A DNA stretch of 64,000 bases from JBMOOG01 sp049324535 (GCA_049324535.1 JBMOOG010000001.1:1-64000); one strand, 5' to 3'; shown: positions 1 through 8,967, numbered from the stretch's first letter. Translations and numbers: made by a program. The notes: generated by a model from the sequence alone, not told the origin.

Positions 1-1933
1 CGACCGCAACGCCAAGGGCAAGGGCGACGAGGGCCGCCGCACGGGCAAGCTCAGCCTGACCGAGGCGCTCGAGGGCGAAGGCGGGCGCCAGCGGTCGCTG
101 GCCGCCATGAAGCGCAAGCAGGAAAAGGCCCGCCAGAAGGCGATGGGAATCGGCCACAAGGCCGAGAAGCAGGTGCGCGACGTGCAGCTGCCGGAAACCA
201 TCGTGGTCAGCGAACTGGCGAACCGCATGGCCGAGCGGGCCGCGGATGTCGTCAAATCGCTGATGAAGATGGGCATGATGGTCACGATGAACCAGACCAT
301 CGACGCCGACACCGCCGAGCTTGTCATCGAGGAGTTCGGCCACCGCGCCGTGCGCGTGTCCGACGCGGACGTCGAGCAGGTGATCGACACGGTCGAGGAC
401 AAGCCCGAGGATCTCCGGCCCCGCCCGCCGATCGTGACCATCATGGGCCACGTCGATCACGGCAAGACCTCGCTTCTGGATGCGATCCGCCATGCCAACG
501 TGGTGTCCGGGGAAGCCGGCGGCATCACCCAGCACATCGGCGCCTATCAGGTGACCACCGACTCGGGGGCGGTGCTGACCTTCCTCGACACGCCGGGCCA
601 CGCGGCCTTCACGTCGATGCGCGCGCGCGGCGCCCAGGTGACCGATATCGTGGTCCTGGTGGTTGCGGCCGACGATGCGGTGATGCCGCAGACGGTCGAG
701 GCGATCGCCCATGCGAAGGCGGCGAAGGTGCCGATGATCGTGGCGATCAACAAGATCGACAAGCCGGATGCCAACCCGCAGAAGGTGCGGACCGATCTGC
801 TTCAGCACGAGGTCGTGGTCGAGGCCCTGTCCGGCGACGTGCAGGACGTCGAGGTTTCGGCAAAGACCGGTCAGGGGCTGGACGATCTTCTGGAAGCGAT
901 CGCGCTTCAGTCCGAGATCATGGAACTGCGGGCCAACCCCAACCGCGCCGCCATGGGTGCCGTGATCGAGGCCAAGCTCGACACCGGTCGCGGGCCGGTG
1001 GCGACGGTGCTGGTCCAGAACGGAACGCTCCACCGCGGCGACATCTTTGTCGTCGGCGAGAAATGGGGCAAGGTCCGCGCCCTCATCAACGACAAGGGCG
1101 AGACGGTGGCCGAGGCCGGCCCGTCGGTTCCGGTCGAGGTCCTGGGTCTGAACGGCACGCCCGAGGCCGGCGACGTCCTGAACGTGGTCGAGACCGAGGC
1201 GCAGGCGCGCGAGATTGCCGCCTACCGCGAGCAGGCCGCCAAGGACAAGCGGGCCGCGGCGGGCGCGGCGACGACGCTGGAACAGCTTATGGCCAAGGCC
1301 AAGGCCGACGAGAGCGTCGCCGAGCTGCCGGTGGTGGTGAAGGCCGACGTGCAGGGTTCGGCCGAGGCGATTGTGCAGGCCCTGGAAAAGATCGGCAACG
1401 ACGAAGTGCGGGTGCGCGTCCTGCATTCCGGCGTGGGCGCGATCACGGAATCCGATGTCGGTCTGGCCGAGGCCTCGGGCGCTCCGGTCATCGGGTTCAA
1501 CGTCCGCGCCAACGCCCCGGCGCGGTCGGCGGCGAACCAGAAAGGCGTCGAGATCCGCTATTACTCGATCATCTACGACCTGGTCGATGACATCAAGGCG
1601 GCGGCTTCGGGCCTTCTCAAGGCCGAGGTGCGCGAGACCTTCATCGGCTATGCGAAGATCCTCGAGGTGTTCAAGGTCTCGGGCGTCGGCAAGGTTGCGG
1701 GCTGTCTCGTCACCGAAGGCGTGGCCCGGCGTTCGGCCGGCGTGCGCCTGCTGCGCGACAACGTGGTGATCCACGAAGGCACGCTCAAGACGCTGAAACG
1801 CTTCAAGGACGAGGTCAAGGAAGTGCAGTCCGGCCAGGAATGCGGCATGGCCTTCGAGAACTACGACGACATCCGTCCGAACGACGTCATCGAGATCTTC
1901 GAGCGCGAGGAAGTGCAGCGCAAGCTGGACTGA
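1..1933 (+). CDS. infB: Translation initiation factor IF-2 (5' truncated by window edge)
   Basis: This GTPase delivers initiator fMet-tRNA to the 30S subunit and promotes subunit joining. The reading frame is open from base 2, so the N-terminal part lies outside the window; the visible part begins just before the conserved GGRQRSLAAMKRKQ segment. The G domain shows G1 GHVDHGKT (about nt 446-469), DTPGHAAF and NKID. The tRNA-binding C-terminal domains follow and end with the typical EIFEREEVQRKLD. A strong intrinsic terminator follows the TGA. The gene is presumably the end of a nusA-infB operon, which is inferred because nusA is not visible. Identification is certain; only the 5' end is missing. 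Confidence 0.98.
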   Translation, partial: DRNAKGKGDEGRRTGKLSLTEALEGEGGRQRSLAAMKRKQEKARQKAMGIGHKAEKQVRDVQLPETIVVSELANRMAERAADVVKSLMKMGMMVTMNQTIDADTAELVIEEFGHRAVRVSDADVEQVIDTVEDKPEDLRPRPPIVTIMGHVDHGKTSLLDAIRHANVVSGEAGGITQHIGAYQVTTDSGAVLTFLDTPGHAAFTSMRARGAQVTDIVVLVVAADDAVMPQTVEAIAHAKAAKVPMIVAINKIDKPDANPQKVRTDLLQHEVVVEALSGDVQDVEVSAKTGQGLDDLLEAIALQSEIMELRANPNRAAMGAVIEAKLDTGRGPVATVLVQNGTLHRGDIFVVGEKWGKVRALINDKGETVAEAGPSVPVEVLGLNGTPEAGDVLNVVETEAQAREIAAYREQAAKDKRAAAGAATTLEQLMAKAKADESVAELPVVVKADVQGSAEAIVQALEKIGNDEVRVRVLHSGVGAITESDVGLAEASGAPVIGFNVRANAPARSAANQKGVEIRYYSIIYDLVDDIKAAASGLLKAEVRETFIGYAKILEVFKVSGVGKVAGCLVTEGVARRSAGVRLLRDNVVIHEGTLKTLKRFKDEVKEVQSGQECGMAFENYDDIRPNDVIEIFEREEVQRKLD

Positions 1934-1947
1934 TCCGACCGGGCAAG

Positions 1948-1973
1948 AAAAAAGGGAGCGCGGAAGCGCTCCC
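1948..1973 (-). terminator. Intrinsic terminator for the small minus-strand gene
   Basis: Stem GGGAGCGC (1954-1961) with GCGCTCCC (1966-1973) and a four-base loop. On the minus strand it is followed by six T residues (complement of 1948-1953). It lies just past the infB stop and is oriented to end transcription of the gene at 1994-2131. Confidence 0.75.
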
Positions 1974-1978
1974 CCTGC

Positions 1979-2008
1979 CGGCCGCCTGAACTGTCAGGCG
2001 GCCGTTTT
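1979..2008 (+). terminator. Intrinsic terminator of infB
   Basis: An 11-bp perfect stem, CGGCCGCCTGA (1979-1989) with TCAGGCGGCCG (1994-2004) and loop ACTG, is followed by TTTT at 2005-2008, about 45 bases after the infB stop. The right arm contains the stop codon of the small minus-strand gene at 1994-2131. Confidence 0.8.
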
Positions 2009-2131
2009 CGTGACCGGTATGCCCTCGAACAGCCGATCGCCGACACGGACCTGAATCCTTCCGTTGTCGAGCAGGCGCTCGAAGGTTCCCTGAACTGACA
2101 CGCAACTCCCCAACACGATCGTTCGCAGCAT
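1994..2131 (-). CDS. Small 45-residue protein, function unknown
   Basis: The ATG at 2131 is preceded on the minus strand by GGGGGAGG with six bases of spacing, an excellent ribosome binding site. The product starts MLRTIVLGSCVSVQG and ends GIPVTKTAA. It is short, has alternating hydrophobic residues like a small beta-rich fold, no signal peptide, and one Cys at position 10. The stop codon sits in the right arm of the infB terminator, and a dedicated minus-strand terminator lies at 1948-1973. A good ribosome binding site, coding-like third positions and its own terminator argue for a real gene. I have an uncertain memory of similar short proteins in other Rhodobacteraceae, which I cannot verify. 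No function is assigned. Confidence 0.7.
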   Translation of the reverse strand: MLRTIVLGSCVSVQGTFERLLDNGRIQVRVGDRLFEGIPVTKTAA

Positions 2132-2299
2132 CCCAATCCTCCCCCAACAGGGCTGCCGATTTCCAGTGCGCCAATCCTTGCCGAAACATGACCAAAAGCA
2201 ACAGATTTCTGAAGCACTGGCAGCGCATCAGAAACAATGAAACCGGCAGCCTGGGGAGGATCGGCGACGTTTTGCCGCAACCGCAGCGCGACCAGAGCG

Positions 2300-2698
2300 T
2301 CAGAGCCAGTCGCGAAGGATGGGAATCAGCGGAAGGTCGGCCGGCGGCATCGGATAGGCTCCCATGTCGCGCGGCCGCACCCAGGCCAGCTCCTGCCCCT
2401 CGCGCGGGGTGACGATTCCCTGCCACCGCCGGCAGACGAACAGCGGCATCAGAAGGTGAAAGTCGTCATAGCCGTGGCTTGCGAAGCACAGCGGCGCCAG
2501 GCAGCTTTCCCGGGTCTCGATCCCGAGTTCCTCGCGCAGTTCGCGGATCAGGGCCGTCTCGGGGGTTTCGCCCGGCTCGACCTTGCCACCCGGAAACTCC
2601 CAGAGACCGGCCAGGGCCTTGCCCTCGGGCCGGCGCGCCAGCAGCACCCGGTCATCCGGGTCGATCAGCGCGACAGCCGAGACAAGGACGATCCTCAC
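2300..2698 (-). CDS. mutT: MutT-type NUDIX hydrolase (8-oxo-dGTP diphosphatase)
   Basis: This 132-residue NUDIX protein is predicted to hydrolyse 8-oxo-dGTP to the monophosphate and so prevent A:T to C:G transversions. The Nudix box is visible from the Gly of FPGGKVEPGE through REL.REELGI (residues about 36-60). The preceding LLARRPEGKALAGLWEFPGGK is typical of MutT. The start is GTG at 2698; it overlaps the argJ stop by four bases (GTGA), so the two are probably translationally coupled. Length matches E. coli MutT (about 130 residues). The 168 bases between this stop and the small gene at 2131 hold no gene I can see. Confidence 0.92.
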   Translation of the reverse strand: MRIVLVSAVALIDPDDRVLLARRPEGKALAGLWEFPGGKVEPGETPETALIRELREELGIETRESCLAPLCFASHGYDDFHLLMPLFVCRRWQGIVTPREGQELAWVRPRDMGAYPMPPADLPLIPILRDWL

Positions 2699-4035
2699 GA
2701 CCGGTAATCGGCGTTGATGTCGATGTAGCGGTGCGTCAGGTCGCAGGTCCAGACCGTGCGGCGCGCCCGTCCCAGCCCCAGATCGACGCCGATCACCAGC
2801 TCGGCCCGCTTCATGTAGGCCGCCCCGTCCTCCTCGCGGTAGGACGGTGCGCGCCAGCCGTTCTCCGCCACCACGATGTCACCGAAGGTGATCCGAAGCC
2901 GGTCGCGGTCGGCCGCCGCACCCGATTTGCCCACGGCGGCGACGATGCGGCCCCAGTTCGGGTCCTCGCCGGCGATGGCGGTCTTGACCAGCGGCGAATT
3001 GGCGATGGCGAAGGCCACCTTTGCCGCGTCGTCGGCCGTGGCGGCGCCGCTCACCCGGACCTCGACGAACTTGGTCGCGCCTTCGCCGTCGCGGACCACC
3101 TGCTGGGCCAGATCGCGCATCACGGTGCCCAGCGCGGCCTCGAAGGCCTTGGCCACCTTGCCGGTGACCGGGCCGGCCGCGGACCGGCCGGTCGCGCAGA
3201 CCAAGAGCGCGTCCGAGGTCGAGGTGTCGCCGTCCACCGTGATCGAGTTGAAGCTGGGACCGACCTGCCGCGACACCATGCGCTGGAGGACAGCCGGCCC
3301 GATCTTCGCGTCGGTGAAGATGTAGACCAGCATCGTCGCCATGTCGGGCGCGATCATGCCCGATCCCTTGGCGATGCCGGCGATGCGGATCTCGCCGCCC
3401 TCGCCGGCCACCGTCGCGCCGGCGCCCTTGGGGAAGGTGTCGGTGGTCATGATGGCGCGCGCGGCCATGCCGACCGCGTCCGCCGACAGGGACGCGACGA
3501 GCGCCGGCACCTTCGCGGTGATCCGTTCCCAGGGGAGCGGCTCGCCGATGACGCCGGTCGAGGAGGAGAACACCCGAGCGGCGGGGATGCCGAGGGCTTC
3601 GGCGACGGCGCCCGTCACCTTCTCGACGGCCTCGACCCCGACCGCACCGGTGAAGGCGTTCGAGTTGCCCGAGTTCACGACAATGGCGGCGCCGTCCTCG
3701 GCCCTGGCCCGGCGCTTCAGCTTGGCCTGGCAGTCAAGCACGCAGGCGGCGCGGGTCGACGAGCGGGTGAAGGCCCCCGCGATCGCGGTGCCCGGCGCCA
3801 GCCGCACCAGCATGACGTCGGTGCGGTTGGCGTAGCGCACGCCGGCCTCGACGGCGGCAAATTCGGCGCCGTCAATGACCGGAAGCGCCGGAAAGGCGGC
3901 CGGCGCGAGGGGCGACACCGGATGGGCCTTCTTGGCCGGCTTCCCCTCAGCCGCAGGCAGCTTCTTGCGCAGTTCCCGAAGCTTCTCCTTGAGCCGCTTG
4001 GCTTCGGCCTTCCAGTCGGTGTCCTTCTTCGCCAT
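2695..4035 (-). CDS. argJ: Bifunctional glutamate N-acetyltransferase / ornithine acetyltransferase
   Basis: ArgJ makes N-acetylglutamate and recycles the acetyl group from N-acetylornithine in arginine synthesis. It is made as a precursor that self-cleaves to alpha and beta chains; the site is the DMATML motif, with Thr234 as the nucleophile and new beta N terminus. The core SPLAPAAFPALP onward matches the family. At 446 residues it is longer than the usual 405-415 because of a Lys/Arg-rich, helix-prone leader of about 40 residues (MAKKDTDWKAEAKRLKEKL). A ribosome binding site GGAAGGACAGG before the ATG at 4035 supports the long form. It lies 18 bases after the PPIase gene and overlaps mutT. 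Confidence 0.95.
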   Translation of the reverse strand: MAKKDTDWKAEAKRLKEKLRELRKKLPAAEGKPAKKAHPVSPLAPAAFPALPVIDGAEFAAVEAGVRYANRTDVMLVRLAPGTAIAGAFTRSSTRAACVLDCQAKLKRRARAEDGAAIVVNSGNSNAFTGAVGVEAVEKVTGAVAEALGIPAARVFSSSTGVIGEPLPWERITAKVPALVASLSADAVGMAARAIMTTDTFPKGAGATVAGEGGEIRIAGIAKGSGMIAPDMATMLVYIFTDAKIGPAVLQRMVSRQVGPSFNSITVDGDTSTSDALLVCATGRSAAGPVTGKVAKAFEAALGTVMRDLAQQVVRDGEGATKFVEVRVSGAATADDAAKVAFAIANSPLVKTAIAGEDPNWGRIVAAVGKSGAAADRDRLRITFGDIVVAENGWRAPSYREEDGAAYMKRAELVIGVDLGLGRARRTVWTCDLTHRYIDINADYRS

Positions 4036-4053
4036 CGCCGCCTGTCCTTCCGC

Positions 4054-4896
4054 TCAGTTGCCGATCAGGGACGTGTTCTTCAGGATCGCGGGATCCATGC
4101 CTTCGACCGACTTCGTGACCTCGGCCGCCTTGGTCAGGTCGGTCACGTAGCTCTCGACCGCCTGCTGCTGGAGATCGCCAACCAGCTCGGCCTTGACGTC
4201 CTCGAGCTTGGGCGGCTGGGCATCGCGGGTTTCCTCGAGCCGCACGATGTGCCAGCCGAAGTCCGACTTGACCGGACCCGAGGTCTCGCCCGGCTTGAGC
4301 GCCACCACGGCGTCCTCGAACGGCTTGACCATCATCCCGAGCCCGAACCAGCCGAGCTCGCCGCCCGCGGCGCCCGACCCGGTGTCGGTGGACTTCTCCT
4401 TGGCGATCGCGGCGAAATCGCCGCCCTTGTCGAGCTGTTCCTTGATCGCCTTCGCCTCGTCCTCGGTCGGCACAAGGATATGGGCCGCGCGGTATTCCTT
4501 GGCGGGCGGCGCCTTACCGTATTTCTGGTCGTAGAGCGTCTGCACCGCCTCGTCGCTGGCGGCCGCGGTGGCGGTCCGGTCGAGCGCAAGGTTGGCCAGG
4601 AAGCCGAGCCGCTGGTTCTCGAGCTTCAGGGTGTCGGCCCGGGTCAGGTCCTTCTCGACCGCCTGGGACAGTGCGACCTGCTGAATCAGCTGGTCGAGGA
4701 TGCCGTCGAACAGGGTCTGGTCGGGCAGTTCCAGATACTGGGCGGGCAGGCTTTCGCGCAGCGCGATCATCTGGCCGAGCGTGATCGAGGTGCCGTTCAC
4801 CGTTGCCACGACCGTGTCGGCGGACGGATCGGCCGCCCGCAGGGGCAGGGCCAGCGCGACCGCAAGCGCGGCGGACAGGACCAGTGTTCTTTGCAT
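4054..4896 (-). CDS. Periplasmic parvulin-type peptidyl-prolyl isomerase
   Basis: This SurA/PrsA-like foldase has a signal peptide at residues 1-21 (MQRTLVLSAALAVALALPLRA), a SurA-type N-terminal helical region, and a rotamase (parvulin) domain at about 136-225 with the markers AAHILV, GGDFAAIAKEKS, GGELGWF and GWHIVRLEE. It is expected to assist folding of exported proteins in the periplasm. I place the start at 4896, not at an upstream start, because CTCCTT at 4905-4910 gives AAGGAG with eight bases of spacing and because the signal peptide begins there. The product is 280 residues. It is divergent from secA and probably heads the transcript that includes argJ and mutT, linking secretion and periplasmic folding by position. 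Confidence 0.9.
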   Translation of the reverse strand: MQRTLVLSAALAVALALPLRAADPSADTVVATVNGTSITLGQMIALRESLPAQYLELPDQTLFDGILDQLIQQVALSQAVEKDLTRADTLKLENQRLGFLANLALDRTATAAASDEAVQTLYDQKYGKAPPAKEYRAAHILVPTEDEAKAIKEQLDKGGDFAAIAKEKSTDTGSGAAGGELGWFGLGMMVKPFEDAVVALKPGETSGPVKSDFGWHIVRLEETRDAQPPKLEDVKAELVGDLQQQAVESYVTDLTKAAEVTKSVEGMDPAILKNTSLIGN

Positions 4897-5076
4897 CGTC
4901 GCAACTCCTTGAAGGGCCGCAAAGCCTTGCGGCGTTGACACTCTGGCGGCAGCCGCTTACATCGCCAAGCGACCCGTGAGGGACCACCCACCCGGAATTG
5001 CTGCCGTTCTAGGCGCGCAACCGAAGACGGGCAAGGGCGCGTTTCGCTCGATCCAATCCACCCAGACGGAGATGTC

Positions 5077-7815
5077 ATGCTGGGCTTCGGAACTCTCGCA
5101 CGCAAGGTGTTCGGCTCTCCCACCGACCGGAAGGTCAAGGCCGTCCGCCCGCTCATCGACCGGATCAACGCGCTGGAAGCCGAAACCCAGGCCCTCAGCG
5201 ACGCCGGGATCAAGGAACGCACCGCGGCGCTTGCTGCCCGCGCCCAGGCCGGGGAAAGCCTGGATGCGCTGCTGCCCGAAGCCTTCGCCAACTGCCGCGA
5301 GGCCGCGCGCCGGGCGCTGGGGCTGCGCGCCTTCGACGTGCAGCTGATGGGCGGCATCTTCCTGCACCAGGGCAACATCGCCGAGATGAAGACCGGTGAA
5401 GGCAAGACGCTGGTGGCGACCTTCCCGGCCTATCTCAACGCGCTTGCCGGCAAGGGCGTGCACATCGTCACGGTGAACGACTATCTCGCCAAGCGCGACG
5501 CCGACTGGATGGGCAAGGTCTTCGCGCATCTGGGGATGACCACGGGCGTGGTCTATCCGTTCCAGCCCGACGCCGAGAAGCGCGCCGCCTACCGGGCCGA
5601 CATCACCTATGCCACGAACAACGAGCTGGGCTTCGATTACCTGCGCGACAACATGAAGTCCTCGATCGAGGAGATGTCGCAGCGCGGGCACTTCTTTGCC
5701 ATCGTCGACGAGGTGGACAGCATCCTGATCGACGAGGCGCGCACGCCCCTCATCATCTCGGGCCCGTCGCAGGACCGTTCCGACCTCTACCGCACGCTGG
5801 ATGCCTTCATCCCGCAACTTACCGAGGCGCATTACAAGATCGACGAAAAGGCCCGGAACGCCACCTTCACCGAAGAGGGCAACGAGATCCTCGAACAGCG
5901 CCTGCACGAGGCCGGGGTGCTGCCGGCGGATCAGACCCTGTACGACCCGGAATCGACCACCATCGTCCACCACGCGACCCAGGCGCTGCGCGCCCACACG
6001 CTGTTCCACAAGGACCAGCACTACATCGTGCGCAACCGCGAGGTCGTGCTGATCGACGAGTTCACCGGGCGGATGATGCAGGGCCGCCGCCTGTCGGACG
6101 GCCTTCATCAGGCGATCGAGGCCAAGGAGCAGGTCGACATCCAGCCCGAGAACGTGACCTTGGCCAGCGTCACCTTCCAGAACTACTTCCGGCTTTACCA
6201 GAAGCTTGCCGGCATGACCGGCACCGCCTCGACCGAAGCCGAGGAATTCATGGAGATCTACAAGCTGGGCGTGGTCGAGGTTCCGACCAACCGCCCGGTC
6301 GCGCGGAAGGACGACCACGACCAGGTCTACCGCACCGGCCGCGAGAAATACGAGGCGATCATCCGCCAGATCCGCAAGGCGCATGAAAAGGGCCAGCCGA
6401 TCCTCGTCGGCACCACCTCGATCGAGAAGTCCGAGATGCTGTCGGAGATGCTCAAGAAGGAGGGCATCGCGCACAACGTCCTGAACGCCCGCCAGCACGA
6501 GCAGGAGGCGAAGATCGTCGCCGAGGCCGGGCGTCTGGGCGCCGTCACCATCGCGACCAACATGGCCGGCCGCGGCACCGACATCCAGCTCGGTGGCAAC
6601 GTCGAGATGAAGGTGATGGAGGAGCTTGACGCCAACCCCGAGGCGAACCCCGACGAGCTGCGCGCCCGGATCGAGGCCGAGCACGCCGCGGAGAAGCAGA
6701 AGGTGATCGAGGCCGGCGGGCTCTATGTGCTGGCCACCGAGCGTCACGAGAGCCGCCGCATCGACAACCAGCTTCGCGGGCGGTCCGGCCGGCAGGGCGA
6801 CCCGGGGCGGTCGTCCTTCTTCCTGTCGCTCGAGGACGATCTGATGCGCATCTTCGGGTCCGAGAGGCTCGACAAGGTGCTGTCGTCGCTGGGCATGAAG
6901 GAAGGCGAGGCGATCATCCATCCCTGGGTGAACAAGTCGCTGGAGCGTGCCCAGGCCAAGGTCGAGGCGCGCAACTTCGACATCCGCAAGCAGCTGCTGA
7001 AGTTCGATGACGTGATGAACGACCAGCGCAAGGCAATCTTCGGCCAGCGCCTGGAAGTCATGCAGTCGGACGATGTCGAGGACGTTGTCACCGACATGCG
7101 CCATCAGGTGATCGAAGATGCCGTCGCCGAGTTCCTGCCGCCCAAGACCTATCCCGACCAGTGGGACAGCGAGGGCCTGCATGAAGCGCTGAAGCAGCGG
7201 ATCGGCCAGGATCTTCCGGTGGTCGACTGGGCTCGCGAGGAAGGCGTCGATCAGGACGTGATGCAGGAGCGCATCATCGAGGCCTCGGACGCCTTCATGG
7301 CCGAAAAGACCGCGGCCTTCGGGGCCGAGACCATGCGGAACATCGAGAAGCAGCTTCTGCTTCAGACGATCGACGCCAAGTGGCGCGAGCATCTGGTGAC
7401 GCTCGAGCATCTGCGCTCGGTCATCGGGTTCCGCGGCTATGCGCAGCGCGATCCGCTGAGCGAATACAAGACCGAGGCCTTCCAGCTTTTCGAGAACATG
7501 CTCGAAAGCCTGCGTGGCGACGTCACGCAGAAGCTTTCGCAGATCCGGCCGCTGACCGCCGAAGAGCAGGAGACGATGATGCGGCAGTTCCTGGCCCAGC
7601 AGGCCGGCGTCCGGACAGCGGCGGCGCCGGCTGCGGCGGATACGCCCGCGCCTCAGACGGCCCGCGCCGTGCCCGAGCTTGCGGCCGCCGGCGCCGCGCG
7701 TCTGGCGGGCTTCGACGAGGCGGACCCGTCCACCTGGGGCAACCCCGGCCGGAACGACCCCTGTCCCTGCGGCTCGGGCGAGAAGTTCAAGCATTGCCAC
7801 GGTCGGCTGGCCTGA
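5077..7815 (+). CDS. secA: Preprotein translocase ATPase SecA
   Basis: This motor ATPase drives Sec-dependent export through SecYEG. The 912-residue protein has Walker A MKTGEGKT (about 104-111), the DEVDSILIDEART Walker B region, the AGRGTDI helicase motif, the scaffold and wing domains, and a C-terminal SEC-C zinc motif (CPCGSGEKFKHCHG, about 898-911) that binds SecB and lipid. The start ATG follows an ACGGAG ribosome binding site. The Ala-rich linker before the zinc tail (about 850-885) is variable in the family. The gene is divergent from the PPIase gene, and the 180 bases between them (4897-5076) must hold both promoters. Full length and certain. Confidence 0.98.
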   Translation: MLGFGTLARKVFGSPTDRKVKAVRPLIDRINALEAETQALSDAGIKERTAALAARAQAGESLDALLPEAFANCREAARRALGLRAFDVQLMGGIFLHQGNIAEMKTGEGKTLVATFPAYLNALAGKGVHIVTVNDYLAKRDADWMGKVFAHLGMTTGVVYPFQPDAEKRAAYRADITYATNNELGFDYLRDNMKSSIEEMSQRGHFFAIVDEVDSILIDEARTPLIISGPSQDRSDLYRTLDAFIPQLTEAHYKIDEKARNATFTEEGNEILEQRLHEAGVLPADQTLYDPESTTIVHHATQALRAHTLFHKDQHYIVRNREVVLIDEFTGRMMQGRRLSDGLHQAIEAKEQVDIQPENVTLASVTFQNYFRLYQKLAGMTGTASTEAEEFMEIYKLGVVEVPTNRPVARKDDHDQVYRTGREKYEAIIRQIRKAHEKGQPILVGTTSIEKSEMLSEMLKKEGIAHNVLNARQHEQEAKIVAEAGRLGAVTIATNMAGRGTDIQLGGNVEMKVMEELDANPEANPDELRARIEAEHAAEKQKVIEAGGLYVLATERHESRRIDNQLRGRSGRQGDPGRSSFFLSLEDDLMRIFGSERLDKVLSSLGMKEGEAIIHPWVNKSLERAQAKVEARNFDIRKQLLKFDDVMNDQRKAIFGQRLEVMQSDDVEDVVTDMRHQVIEDAVAEFLPPKTYPDQWDSEGLHEALKQRIGQDLPVVDWAREEGVDQDVMQERIIEASDAFMAEKTAAFGAETMRNIEKQLLLQTIDAKWREHLVTLEHLRSVIGFRGYAQRDPLSEYKTEAFQLFENMLESLRGDVTQKLSQIRPLTAEEQETMMRQFLAQQAGVRTAAAPAAADTPAPQTARAVPELAAAGAARLAGFDEADPSTWGNPGRNDPCPCGSGEKFKHCHGRLA

Positions 7816-7831
7816 GTCGGCCGATCGCGTC

Positions 7832-7861
7832 GCGGCCCTGGCCGGAATAAGGCAGGGCCGC
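7832..7861 (+). terminator. Hairpin downstream of secA, possible terminator
   Basis: Nine-base-pair stem GCGGCCCTG (7832-7840) with CAGGGCCGC (7853-7861) and a 12-base loop, 17 bases after the secA stop. No T tract follows, so it may instead stabilise the 3' end or act with Rho. The rest of 7862-8028 shows no gene. Confidence 0.35.
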
Positions 7862-8028
7862 GTCCGGGCGCGAGGCGGCACGCCGGATGTGGTGGGCCGG
7901 GCGCCTGCAACCTCAGGATGTCGGGTTTTCCGGATCCCCGGACGCGGCCGGACCTGCCCCCGATCTGCCACGAGTCTGCCGCAGTGACCCTCTAGCCTTG
8001 GCGCAGCCACAGGCGGCAGGAGGACAGA

Positions 8029-8946
8029 ATGCGGATATCGCGCAGGACCGTGACGGCGGGATCGGCCTTCTTTCTGGCGTTTTCCACCGCGCATCTCATG
8101 CAGAGCGGCCCTGGCTATGTCGCGGCGCTTCGGGGCCAGCCCGAGCCGGTCAGCGCGCAGGCACTGGGACGGGCCGTCATCACGCCGCTGAAGGCCGAAG
8201 CGAACGCCGGGCCGACCATCGCCGGCGCCCGAGCCCTGCCGGACCTGCCGGGAGACCCCGTGCCGGCCCTGGTGATGCAGGGCAGCCTCACGCCCCGCCT
8301 CCGGGATCTCGACCGCCAGCGGGTCGCCGCGCCCTCGGCGGAACCCGTGGCCGTCAACGCCTACGGGATCGCCTGCACCGGCGCCCGGCTCGACCTGTCG
8401 GCCAGCCGCGACCTGATGATCGATGCTGCCCTGGTTGCCCCCTGCGCGCCCGATCAGCCGGTGATGATCCGTCACGCCGGGCTCGAACTCTCCGTCACGA
8501 CCGACCGTCAGGGGCGGGCAAGGATCCGTCTGCCCGCGCTGAGTCCCGATGCCGAGGTGAACGCCGTCCTCGAGGACGGGCAGACGGTTTCGGCGCGGCT
8601 GCCTCTGCCCGCTCTTGACGGGATCCGGCGGGTGGCGCTTGTTCCGGTCACCGGCGACGATGCGGGCCTTCGCGTCGACGGCGCGCGGACGGATGGTGCC
8701 GAGGCCGGCTTGCCGCCCGGTCTTCGCGTGGCCACGGCCCCGGCCCGATCGGCATCGACGCTGACCCTTGTCGTGCCGGTCACCGCGGACAACTGCGGCC
8801 GGGCGATCGCGGGGCGGGTGATCCTTGCCGGTCCGGCGCCGGCCGTGTCGGACTACACCATCGCCATGCCCGATTGCGCGGCGGTCGGCGACAGTGTCGC
8901 GCTGCGGCTGGATGCGCCGGCGCCGCTGCGCCTGGCCGGCCAGTGA
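8029..8946 (+). CDS. Exported protein of unknown function next to secA
   Basis: A 305-residue protein with a twin-arginine-like or Sec-type N terminus: MRISRRTVTAGSAFFLAFSTAHL has basic residues, then a hydrophobic stretch, then export. The remainder is Ala/Pro/Asp-rich and likely beta-sheet, with four Cys (AYGIACTG, LVAPCAPD, ADNCGRA, MPDCAA) that could form two periplasmic disulfides. The ATG has a strong AGGAGGA ribosome binding site. I recognise no enzyme motif. Proteins in this position after secA in Rhodobacteraceae are often labelled translocase, but nothing in the sequence supports that. RadC follows on the opposite strand 21 bases after the stop. Real gene, function unknown. Confidence 0.8.
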   Translation: MRISRRTVTAGSAFFLAFSTAHLMQSGPGYVAALRGQPEPVSAQALGRAVITPLKAEANAGPTIAGARALPDLPGDPVPALVMQGSLTPRLRDLDRQRVAAPSAEPVAVNAYGIACTGARLDLSASRDLMIDAALVAPCAPDQPVMIRHAGLELSVTTDRQGRARIRLPALSPDAEVNAVLEDGQTVSARLPLPALDGIRRVALVPVTGDDAGLRVDGARTDGAEAGLPPGLRVATAPARSASTLTLVVPVTADNCGRAIAGRVILAGPAPAVSDYTIAMPDCAAVGDSVALRLDAPAPLRLAGQ

Positions 8947-8967
8947 CGGACGGCCAGTGACGGCGGG

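Noticed and set aside
2479..4938. Long plus-strand frame opposite argJ and the PPIase gene
   Set aside because: It opposes two clear genes and is rich in Arg/Gly/His, as expected of a complement frame in GC-rich DNA.
4957..8475. Very long open frame on the minus strand, antisense to secA
   Set aside because: A shadow of GC-rich codon use: the plus-strand frame is unmistakable SecA, and the antisense product has low-complexity Arg/Gly/His composition and no recognisable domain.
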